Assembly: GCA_016712375.1 (NCBI GenBank)
Contig: JADJRE010000019.1
Location: 1 to 27,470, forward strand
Direction of reading: 5' to 3'
DNA from: Rhodospirillales bacterium
GTDB taxonomy: Bacteria > Pseudomonadota > Alphaproteobacteria > Rhodospirillales > Defluviicoccaceae
DNA length: 27,470 bases
Part shown: one piece after another, positions 15,971 to 23,692 of the stretch
Layout: each line of letters starts with the position of its first letter
Position numbering within the stretch: position 1 is the first letter of the stretch
Notes under the pieces: generated by a model
Told to the model about the DNA's origin: nothing
The model's database searches: none
The model's input: the letters and a program-made list of their open reading frames with translations, nothing else
Position numbers and translations under genes: made by a program

Positions 15971-16186
15971 CTACCCAACCGCAACCTCGACCTGCGTCAC
16001 GTAAAACTCGCTCTTAAGCCGGGACTTGATCTCTTCGGCTGAGGCGCAGTCGAAAAACAGACCGAGGGCTTCCCGCAGGTTCTCGCGCGCCTGCTCGACG
16101 GTATCGCCCTGGCTGGCGATATCCAGTTCCGGGCAGAGGGACACGTATCCCGACCCCTCGCGCTCGATAATTGCCGTCAACAGCAT
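15971..16186 (-). CDS. Orphan HicB-family (UPF0150) antitoxin
   Basis: Intact 71-residue protein MLLTAIIEREGSGYVSLCPE, LDIASQGDTVEQARENLREA, LGLFFDCASAEEI, ending TQVEVAVG at 15971. ATG at 16186 is preferred to longer upstream extensions because family members begin 'M.LTAIIERE..GYVSLCPEL'. Such antitoxins are normally followed by a hicA gene starting 'MGRLRV'. Here, overlapping the stop codon, a TTG-G-R-L-R start is readable (about 15975), but the sequence then diverges and no toxin body follows; the next gene is the separate hicBA pair. Confidence 0.8.
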   Translation of the reverse strand: MLLTAIIEREGSGYVSLCPELDIASQGDTVEQARENLREALGLFFDCASAEEIKSRLKSEFYVTQVEVAVG

Positions 16187-16463
16187 GGCCCACTCCGGTG
16201 GTGAGAACGGTCCCGATGACTTGCGCGAGATTAGCGCAAGGCGGTGGCGATGTCCGCTCTGGCGATCGAATTTCCCGCTCACGCCCGATGGCGGACCAGC
16301 GGGATGCACCCGATCCTCAACCGATGACCGCCTGATGACAGCCGCCGTTGCGGTCCCTATAGTCGCGCTCCCGTGACCGGCCGGAGGCGATGACCAGCCG
16401 GAAACCGGCGGCGGCGCCCTGCGTCGCTCGCGGCAACGACGCTCGAAGGCAAGGGACCAGGCG

Positions 16464-17502
16464 ATGCCCGATACTGTTGCAACCGATTCTCTGGGGGTGA
16501 TGATCTGCGGCCACGGCAGCCGCTCGATGGCGGCAGTCGAGGAGTTCTATGCGCTCTCCCGGCATCTGCGCCAGCGCCTGCCCGACTGCCTGGTCGAGAG
16601 CGGATTTCTGGAGTTCGCCCGGCCGGTGATCCGCACCGGGCTGGAGGCGCTGAAGGCGCGCGGCGCCAAGCGCATCGTCTGCCTGCCCGGCATGCTGTTC
16701 GCCGCCGGCCACGTCAAGAACGACCTGCCGTCCGAGATCAACGCGTTTGCCGCCGCCAACCCCGGCCTGACGGTGACCTTCGGGCGCGAGCTCGCCATCG
16801 ACGGCAGGCTGCTGCGCGCGTCCGCCGCCCGCATCGCCGCCGCCGAGGCCGCCTGCGAGACGCACCTGCCGCGCAACGAGACGCTGCTGATGGTGGTGGG
16901 GCGGGGGACCAACGACCCCGACGCCAACGCCAACGTCTCCAAGGTGGCGCGGATGCTGTGGGAGGGCATGGGCTTCGGCTGGACCGAGGTGAGCTACTCC
17001 GGCGTCGCCTACCCGCTGGTCGACGAGGGGCTGCGGCACGCGGTACGCCTCGGCTACCGGCGGATCATCGTCTTCCCGTACTTCCTGTTCACCGGCATCC
17101 TGGTGGACCGCATCTATGCCCACGCCGACGCCTGCGCCGCCGCGCACCCGGAGATCGAGATCGTCAAGGCGGAATACCTGAACGACCATCCGCTGGTCAT
17201 TGACACGTTCGTCGACCGGGTTGGCGAGGCGCTGGACGGCGCCAACCTGATGAACTGCCTGCTGTGCAAGTATCGCGAACAGGTGCTGGGCTACGAGGCG
17301 GACCAGGGCGCGCCGCAGGTCGGCCACCACTTCCACGTCCGCGGCATCGGCACCGACGGCGATCACGGCCACCATGCCCACGGCCACGACCATGCCCACG
17401 GACACCATGGGCACGACCACCCATCACGTCCACGGCCACCACGACCACGACGACCACCACGCGCATGCTCCCTCGCCCGCGAGCGGCAGAGGAGCGGGGT
17501 GA
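16464..17502 (+). CDS. cbiX: Sirohydrochlorin cobaltochelatase CbiX, long form with His-rich tail
   Basis: Inserts cobalt into sirohydrochlorin, the committed step of the cobalt-early cobalamin pathway. Two tandem CbiX/CbiK-like domains: domain 1 begins LGVMICGHGSRSMAAVEEFY with the active-site His, followed by VCLPGMLFAAGHVKNDLP; domain 2 begins LLMVVGRGTNDPDANANVSK and contains RIIVFPYFLFTGILVDRIY. Near residue 265 is MNCLLC, the MxCxxC motif that carries an Fe-S centre in Bacillus megaterium CbiX. The end is a metal-binding tail (HGHHAHGHDHAHGHHGHDH). One extra C near 17420 (CACCCATCAC) shifts the frame; without it the tail continues HHHVHGHHDHDDHHAHAP and ends at TGA 17502. Upstream 16187-16463 shows no recognisable cobalamin riboswitch. 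Confidence 0.9.
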
Positions 17503-17523
17503 GGGCAAGCCGCGTCGTCCACC

Positions 17524-18935
17524 ATGCCCCCCGTCTTCGACGCCTATGTCATGGTCGACTGGAGTGCGGCCGCGGTGCCGGCGAGTGGTGCCGACAGCAT
17601 CTGGATCGCCGCCAGCGAACGGATTGACGGCGTCCTTCCGCCGCCGCGGCTGGTGAACACGCCCACCCGCCGCGAAGCGATGGCGTTTCTCGCCGACCAG
17701 CTCGCCGACCTGGTTGCCCGCGACCGGACGGTCCTGGCCGGCTTTGATTTCGCGTTCGGCTATCCCGGCGGCTTTGCGCGGATGCTGCACGGCGCGGGTG
17801 CTGACTGGCGCGCCGTCTGGAGCGAACTCGCGTTGCGCATCCGCGACGGCGACGACAATTCCAACAACCGTTTCGCCGTGGCCACTGCGCTGAATGAACA
17901 GATATCCGGCAAGGCCTTTCCGTTCTGGGGCTGTCCGCCGCAGGCGGCGGGTCCGCTGCTGTCCACCCGCAAGCCTGCTGGCTTTGCTAACGACGGTAGG
18001 GATGGCCTCGCCGAACTGCGGCTGTGCGATCGTGCCGCCGGCGGCCCGCACCCGGTCTGGAAACTGGCTTACCCGGGCTGCGTCGGCAGTCAGACGCTGA
18101 TGGGCATCGCTCACCTTCACGCGCTCCGCCAGCATCCGTGGCTGAACAACGCCGGTGCGCGTCTGGCCGTTCGAAACCGGCCTGCGCCCCTGCAGCGGCC
18201 GGCCAGCCAGGACTGGCGCGTGCTGCTCGCCGAAATCTATCCGTCGATCTTCGATCACGCCGCCGTTGCCCATCCGGTTAAGGACGCGCGCCAGGTTCAG
18301 GCCGTCGTCGAGCAGCCGGCCGCCTCGACGACGATGGCCGGCTGACGCCGCTGTTCGCCGGCCCGGCCTCGCTGAGCGCCGGGCAGCGGCATCTGGTGGA
18401 GACGGAGGAAGCGTGGATCCTCGGCATCGAGAACGCCCCGCGCGCACGGGCGGCGGCTGCTGCTGCGCCGGCTTACGATTACCTCCGGGAACCGCAGGAG
18501 ATCTACCGCCGCTCGTTCGCGATGATCCGCGCCGAGGCGGATCTGTCGGCGGTGCCGGCGGACCTCGAACCTCTCGTCGTCCGCCTCATCCATGCCGCGG
18601 GCGATCCCGGCATCGTTTCCGACCTGGCCTGGACGGCGGATGCCGCTGCGGCGGGACGGCGCGCGCTGGCGGCAGGGGCCAGCGTTCTCGTCGATGCCGA
18701 GATGGTGGCGTCGGGAATCACCCGCGACCGGCTCCCGGCGGCGAACCCCGTGCTCTGCACGTTGCGTGAGCCCGGCGTCGCCGAAGCGGCGCGGGCTGCC
18801 GGCACGACCCGCTCGGCCGCGGCCGTCGATCGCTGGCGGGACCGGCTCGAAGGCGCTGTCGTCGTCATCGGTAACGCGCCGACCGCCCTGTTCCGGATGC
18901 TGGAGCTGCTGGATGCCGGCGCGCCTCGGCCGGCG
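17524..18935 (+). CDS. Fusion: RNase-H-like (DUF429-style) domain + precorrin-8X methylmutase CobH/CbiC, C-terminus lost
   Basis: N-terminal half (about 280 residues): VFDAYVMVDWSAAAVP, GADSIWIAAS, VLAGFDFAFGYPGGFARML, NNRFAVATALN, FPFWGCPP, VWKLAYPGCVGSQTLMG, then through two compensating indels (about 18155 and 18185) RVWPFETGLRP, QDWRVLLAEIYPSIF. Acidic 'VDWSA' and 'GFDFAFGYP' strands recall RNase-H-fold proteins; function unknown. After an indel near 18310 the frame runs without a stop through EEAWILGIENAPRARAAAA into CobH: YDYLREPQEIYRRSFAMIRA, IHAAGDPGIVSDLAW (active-site His), AGASVLVDAEMVASGI, VVVIGNAPTALFRMLELLDA. CobH moves the C11 methyl of precorrin-8X to C12, giving hydrogenobyrinate/cobyrinate. 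The protein breaks off at APRPA and joins CobL sequence, losing the C-terminal 40 or so residues (the 'GFPVGFVGAAESK' region). Confidence 0.7.
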
Positions 18936-19990
18936 GTGGGACTGACGCCTTCCATCCGCACGCTGATCGACGGCGCCGAGTTGCTGGTGGGCGGAGAGCG
19001 CCACCAGGCGATGGTTGCCGACACGGCTGCTGAGCGACTGACCTGGGAGGGCGGCGTCCATCGGGCGGCTGGGATGATTGCCCGCTGGCGCGGCCGGCGC
19101 GTCGTCGTCCTGGCGACCGGCGATCCCATGTGGTTTGGCGGCGGCGCCAATCTGGCCCGCGTTTTCGGGCCAGGCGATATGGCGGTCCTACCTCATCCGG
19201 GTGCTTTCTCGCTCCGCGCGCCGCCGCCCTGATGGTCGGGCGTGGCTTCGGCCCGAGCCCCATCACCGTGCTGGAGCACCTGGGCGGGCCGGGGGAGCGC
19301 CGGATGGCGGGCACCGCCGGAAACTGGGATCATCCGCGAGCCGCCGACCTGAACACGCTCGCCATCGAGTGCCGGCCGGGCCCCCGCCCGAAGCTGGTGC
19401 CGCGCGTGCCGGGCCTGCCGGACGAGCTGTTCGAGAGCGACGGGCAACTCACCAAGCGCGAGGTGCGGGCGGCGACGATCGCCGTACTGGCGCCGCAGCC
19501 GGGCGAGGTGCTGTGGGACGTCGGCGCCGGCTCCGGCTCGATTGCCATCGAGTGGCTGCGCGCGGCGATGCCGGGCCTGCGCGTCGGCGGCGGCGGCGAG
19601 GCGCAGGCGTTTGCGATCGAGCGGGACGCCGGCCGCTGCGCGATCATCGCTCGCAATGCCACGGCGCTGGGCGTGCCGCAGGTGCAGATTGTCAACGGCA
19701 TCGCACCGGAGGCTTTCGCCGGCCTTGAGCCAGACCCGAACACCGTGTTCATCGGCGGCGGGGCGGCGCGCAGCGATCTGCTGGAGCGCTGCTGGGACCG
19801 CCTGCGCCCCGGCGGCAGGCTGGTCGCCAACGCCGTCAGCCTGGAGGGTGGATCCCGCCTGCTCGACTTCCGCCGCCGCCACGACGGCGATCTGCTCCGC
19901 ATCGCCATCTCCCGGGCCGCGCCAATCGGCGGCCTCACCGGGCTGCGGGCGCTGATGGAGGTCACCCAATACACAGGAGTAAAGCCGTGA
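18936..19990 (+). CDS. cobL: CobL (CbiE-CbiT) precorrin-6Y methyltransferase, start and middle deleted
   Basis: Bifunctional enzyme that methylates C5 and C15 and decarboxylates the C12 acetate side chain of precorrin-6Y/cobalt-precorrin-6B. The CbiE part starts abruptly at VGLTPSIRTLIDGAELLVGG, continues GRRVVVLATGDPMWFGGGAN and DMAVLPHPGAFSL, and then stops at 19232. The next frame picks up at RGFGPSPITVLEHLGGPGER; relatives have some 40 more residues in between. From there to 19990 all is open: HPRAADLNTLAIECRPG, the CbiT part QLTKREVRAATIAVLAPQPG, SAM-binding VLWDVGAGSGSIAIEWLRA, NTVFIGGG, RLVANAVSLEGGSRLL. The stop overlaps the GTG of the next gene (GTGA). CbiT looks complete; CbiE does not. 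Confidence 0.8.
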
Positions 19991-22560
19991 GCGGCACCCT
20001 TTACGGCCTCGGCATTGGCCCCGGCGATCCCGGCCTGATCACCGTGAAGGCAAAGGAGATCCTGGCGCGTGCCCCGGTCATCGCCTATCCGGCGCCCGAG
20101 GGCGGCGAGAGCCTGGTGCGCGCCATCGCGGCGCTGCACGTGCCGGCCGGCCGCATCGAGATCGCCATCGCCACGCCGATGACGATCGACCGCTACCCGG
20201 CGCGCGAGGTCTACGACCGGTATGCGGTCACCCTGGCCGGGCACCTTGCGGCCGGCCGCGACGTGGCGGTGCTGTGCGAGGGCGATCCGTTCTTCTACGG
20301 CTCGTTCATGTACCTGTTCGAGCGCCTCGCCGACGCCCATCCGACCGTCGTCGTGCCCGGCGTCTCTTCGCTGGCGGCGGTCGCGGCCGCGGCAGAGGTG
20401 CCGCTGGTGTCGCGCAACGAGGTGCTCTGCGTGCTGCCGGCGCCGCTGCCCGAAGCGGAACTGGAGGCGCGGCTGGCCCGGGTCGAGGCAGCGGCGATCA
20501 TGAAGGTCGGCCGCCACCTGGCCAAGGTGCGGCGCGTGCTGCGGCGGCTCGGCCTCGATGAGAGCGCCACCTACGTGGAACGGGCTTCGATGGCGAACGA
20601 GCGGATCGTTCGCCTTGCGGACATGGAGGACGAAACCCAGGCACCTTACTTCTCGATGATCCTCGTTCGCCGGCCGCGTGAAGCTCCGGCTCTGGCGGCG
20701 AATCGCCGCTTGCCGGAAGGTGCCGCGCTGATCGCGCTGAACACGGGCGGGCTGGCTCTGACCCGCCGGCTGCAGCCGGTGTTGCCGACGAGCGTCGTGC
20801 ACGGGCTTGCCGGGCGCGCCGATGGCGCCGACCGGTCCTTCTCGGACACGATGGCCCACCTGCGCGAGCTTTTCGCCGCCGGGACGCCGATCGTGGGGGT
20901 GTGCGCCGCCGGCATTCTCATCCGCGCGGTGGCGCCGCTGCTCGGCGACAAGCGGACGGAACCGGCCGTGGTCGCGGTCGCCGAGGATGGCAGCGTCGCC
21001 GTCCCGCTGCTGGGAGGCCACCATGGCGCCAACCGGATCGCCCGCGCGATTGCCGCGACGACGGAAGGTGTGGCGGCGATCACCACCGCGGGTGACGTCC
21101 GTCTCGGCTTTGGCCTGGACGATCCGCCTGCGGGTTGGCGTCTCTCCGACCCCTCCGCCGCCAAGGCGGTGACGGCGGCCCTGCTGGCGAACCAGCCGGT
21201 GGCGCTCAGCGTCGCGGCGGGCGATGCGTCATGGTTGCACAGCTCCGGCGTCCGCTTTGCTCCGGAGGCGGGGACGCGCATCCTGGTCACCGACCGTGCG
21301 GAAGGGGAGGCCGGCCCGACCCTTGTCCTGCATCCGCCGGTGCTGGCGCTCGGCGTTGGCTGCGAGCGCGGCTGCGAAGCCTCCGAACTGATCGATCTGG
21401 CGCGGCGGACCCTCGCGACAAACGGGCTGGCCGAGGCAGCCGTGGCCTGCGTCGTCTCGATCGATGTCAAGGCGGACGAGGCGGCGGTGCACGCGCTGGC
21501 GGATGCGCTGGGCGTGCCGGCCCGATTCTTCCCGGCGTCCGAGCTGGAAGCGGAGGCCCCGAGGCTCGTCAACCCCTCCGACGTCGTCTTCCGCGAAGTC
21601 GGCTGTCATGGCGTCGCCGAGGGTGCCGCGCTCGCGGCCGCGGGCGCCGACGCCAAGCTGGTCGTCGAGAAGACCCGCTCGCGCCGCGCCACCTGCGCGG
21701 TCGCCCGCGCCAATCGCGACATCAAGCCGGACACGGTCGGGCGAACGCGCGGCCGGTTGAGCATCGTGGGGATCGGCCCCGGCAGCGCCGACTGGCGAAC
21801 TTCCGAACTGGTTCGCACCATCGGGGCCACCACCGATGTGGTCGGCTACGGCCTCTATCTCGATCTGATCGCGGATCTGGTCGGCGACCGGCGCCGGCAC
21901 ACGTCGGCGCTGTCGGAAGAGGAAGCGCGCGTGCGTCTCGCCCTCGATCTCGCCGCCGAGGGCCGGCGGGTGGCACTGGTCTGCTCCGGCGACGCCGGCA
22001 TCTACGCGCTGGCGGCGCTGGTCTTCGAGTTACTGGACCGCGAGGACCGGCCGGAGTGGAACCGGCTGGCGATCGACGTGGTGCCGGGGATCACCGCACT
22101 GCAGGCGGCGGCGGCGCGGGCCGGCGCCGTCACGGGCCACGACTTCTGCGCCATCTCGCTCTCCGACCTGCTGACGCCTTGGGCCGACATCGAGCGCCGG
22201 CTTCGCGCGGCGGCGGACGGCGATTTCGTCGTCGCCCTGTACAACCCGGTTTCCCGTCGCAGGCGCACTCAGCTTGTTGCGGCCCGCGACATCCTGCTGG
22301 CCAGCCGCCCGCCGCAGACGCCGGTGGTGCTCGCCCGCAATCTCGGGCGGGATGGCGAGTCCGTGCGCGTGATCGACTTGCAGGCTTTGCACCCAGACGA
22401 CGTGGACATGCTGACGCTCGTGCTGGTCGGATCCAGCCGCACGCGTGTGACCCGGCGGGGAACGCACCGCTTCGTCTACACGCCGCGCGGCTACGGCGAT
22501 CGGCCGCCTTCCGCCGCCGCCTTGCGGGGCGATGCGCCGGAGTCCCTGCCATGCACCTGA
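19987..22560 (+). CDS. Trifunctional CobI-CbiG-CobJ (CbiL-CbiG-CbiH) fusion
   Basis: Intact 857-residue protein with three corrin-ring enzymes. Residues 1-230: CobI/CbiL, precorrin-2 C20-methyltransferase (LYGLGIGPGDPGLITVKAKE, VLCEGDPFFYGSFMYLFERL, VVPGVSSLAAVAAAAEVPL). Residues about 242-575: full CbiG, cobalt-precorrin-5A hydrolase, with N-terminal (ALIALNTGGLALTRRL, GVCAAGILIRAVAPLL, VPLLGGHHGANRIARAIA) and C-terminal parts (LALGVGCERGCEASEL, VVFREVGCHGVAEGAAL). Residues about 588-835: CobJ/CbiH, precorrin-3B C17-methyltransferase (LSIVGIGPGSADWRTSEL, VALVCSGDAGIYALAALVFE, VVPGITALQAAAARAGAVTG, FVVALYNPVSRRR). CbiG-CobJ fusions are known; CobI joined in front as well is the unusual part. 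A complete CbiG favours the cobalt-early route. GTG start at 19987 overlaps the cobL stop. Confidence 0.92.
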   Translation: MSGTLYGLGIGPGDPGLITVKAKEILARAPVIAYPAPEGGESLVRAIAALHVPAGRIEIAIATPMTIDRYPAREVYDRYAVTLAGHLAAGRDVAVLCEGDPFFYGSFMYLFERLADAHPTVVVPGVSSLAAVAAAAEVPLVSRNEVLCVLPAPLPEAELEARLARVEAAAIMKVGRHLAKVRRVLRRLGLDESATYVERASMANERIVRLADMEDETQAPYFSMILVRRPREAPALAANRRLPEGAALIALNTGGLALTRRLQPVLPTSVVHGLAGRADGADRSFSDTMAHLRELFAAGTPIVGVCAAGILIRAVAPLLGDKRTEPAVVAVAEDGSVAVPLLGGHHGANRIARAIAATTEGVAAITTAGDVRLGFGLDDPPAGWRLSDPSAAKAVTAALLANQPVALSVAAGDASWLHSSGVRFAPEAGTRILVTDRAEGEAGPTLVLHPPVLALGVGCERGCEASELIDLARRTLATNGLAEAAVACVVSIDVKADEAAVHALADALGVPARFFPASELEAEAPRLVNPSDVVFREVGCHGVAEGAALAAAGADAKLVVEKTRSRRATCAVARANRDIKPDTVGRTRGRLSIVGIGPGSADWRTSELVRTIGATTDVVGYGLYLDLIADLVGDRRRHTSALSEEEARVRLALDLAAEGRRVALVCSGDAGIYALAALVFELLDREDRPEWNRLAIDVVPGITALQAAAARAGAVTGHDFCAISLSDLLTPWADIERRLRAAADGDFVVALYNPVSRRRRTQLVAARDILLASRPPQTPVVLARNLGRDGESVRVIDLQALHPDDVDMLTLVLVGSSRTRVTRRGTHRFVYTPRGYGDRPPSAAALRGDAPESLPCT

Positions 22561-22575
22561 CCCGGTCGCTCCAGA

Positions 22576-22665
22576 CGTCATTGCGAGCCTGCACAGCAGG
22601 CGCGGCAATCCACTGCCGAGGCGGACTGACAGGGCGTGGATCGCCACGCTGCGCTCGCGATGACG
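22576..22665. repeat. REP-type inverted repeat between cobJ and cobM
   Basis: CGTCATTGCGAG (22576-22587) is matched by CTCGCGATGACG (22654-22665), inverted with one mismatch, around a 66-bp centre that itself contains GGCAATCCAC and GTGGATCGCC. The CGTCATTGCGAG pattern is a common interspersed REP in alphaproteobacteria. It may form a hairpin in the cob mRNA, between the stop at 22560 and the cobM start at 22694. Confidence 0.8.
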
Positions 22666-22693
22666 GTCAAGGCAATCGGCCGGGGACCGCGGA

Positions 22694-23515
22694 ATGACCG
22701 TACACTTCATCGGCGCCGGCCCCGGTGCGCCCGACCTGATCACTGTGCGCGGTCTCAACCTGATCCGCCGCTGCCCGGTGTGCCTTTACGCCGGCTCGCT
22801 GGTGCCGCGCGAGGTGGTGGCGGAAGCACCGCCGGGCGCCCGCGTCATCGATACCGCGCCACTCGATCTCGACGCCATCATCGCCGAGATGGCCGCCGCC
22901 GATGCCGCCGGCTTCGACGTCGCGCGGGTGCACTCCGGCGATCCGTCGATCTACGGCGCCACCGGCGAGCAGATGCGTCGGCTCGCGGCGCTGGGCATTG
23001 CCTGCGACGTCACACCCGGCGTGCCGGCGTTCGCGGCGGCGGCAGCAGCGCTGGCGTGCGAGCTGACGCTGCCGGCGGTGAGCCAGACGGTGATCCTCAC
23101 CCGGACGGCGACGCGCTCCTCGCCGATGCCGGAGGGCGAGGACCTCGCCAGCCTGGCGCAGAGCCGGGCGACGCTCGCCATCCACCTCTCGGTGACCAAC
23201 CTCGCGCGCGTCGTCCGCGATCTCGTGCCGCCCTATGGCGCCGACTGCCCGGTGGTCGTCGCCTACCGCGTCGGCTGGCCGGACGAAGCCTTCATCCACG
23301 GCACGCTGGCCGATATCCGCGACAAGGTAAAGGCGGCCGGCTTCACCCGCACCGCGCTGATCCTGGTCGGCCGCGTCCTCGGTGCCGCCGCCTTCCCCGA
23401 CAGCCGCCTCTACGCCGCCGACCACCACCACGTCCTGCGCCCGAGAACCCCTGCGTCGTCCCCAGAGTCTCAGGATACCGGGAGCCCTGATCGCCGGAAT
23501 CCGCTGGATCCCTAG
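22694..23515 (+). CDS. cobM: Precorrin-4 C11-methyltransferase CobM/CbiF
   Basis: Intact 273-residue SAM uroporphyrinogen/precorrin-type methyltransferase that methylates C11 of (cobalt-)precorrin-4. Start at 22694 gives MTVHFIGAGPGAPDLITVRG, the family's N-terminus. Other blocks: CPVCLYAGSLVPREVV, VARVHSGDPSIYGATGEQM, DVTPGVPAFAAAAAALACEL, TVILTRTATRSSPMPEGEDL, RDLVPPYGADCPVVVAYRVG, LILVGRVLGAAAFPDSRLYA. The usual end is just after ADHHHVLRPR; here the frame runs a further 20 or so residues of low-complexity sequence (TPASSPESQDTGSPDRRN) to 23515, probably read-through into former non-coding DNA. Fifth and last gene of the cobalamin block. Confidence 0.93.
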   Translation: MTVHFIGAGPGAPDLITVRGLNLIRRCPVCLYAGSLVPREVVAEAPPGARVIDTAPLDLDAIIAEMAAADAAGFDVARVHSGDPSIYGATGEQMRRLAALGIACDVTPGVPAFAAAAAALACELTLPAVSQTVILTRTATRSSPMPEGEDLASLAQSRATLAIHLSVTNLARVVRDLVPPYGADCPVVVAYRVGWPDEAFIHGTLADIRDKVKAAGFTRTALILVGRVLGAAAFPDSRLYAADHHHVLRPRTPASSPESQDTGSPDRRNPLDP

Positions 23516-23543
23516 CGGCGACCTTTATCCGAACCACAAAATA

Positions 23544-23571
23544 CCCGGATTACACTCGCGCTCCATCCGGG
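23544..23571. repeat. REP-type hairpin (GTAGCCYGGATGGAG family), copy 2
   Basis: CCCGGAT (23544-23550) pairs with ATCCGGG (23565-23571). Read on the minus strand it is GTAGCCCGGATGGAGCGCG, closely matching GTAGCCTGGATGGAGTGTG at 15288-15306. It lies 29 bp after the cobM stop and could act as its transcript end or 3' stabiliser. The AT-richer sequence from here to 23692 shows nothing else. Confidence 0.65.
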
Positions 23572-23692
23572 CTACACCGTTACGCGATGCTTGCTACTTC
23601 TCAGTCGCGTTTGTTGCGAGTATATCTTTGACTTGCTTTTGGTTTATAGATCGAACGTATGCTTCTATGCCGGCTCGTTCTGCCGCATCTGC

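Noticed and set aside
16187..16463. Possible cobalamin riboswitch before cbiX (GGAGGCGATGACCAGCC resembles part of a B12 box)
   Set aside because: The match has an insertion in the core, and I see none of the upstream conserved pieces (GGGAA and GGTGAAATTCC types) in a fitting order.
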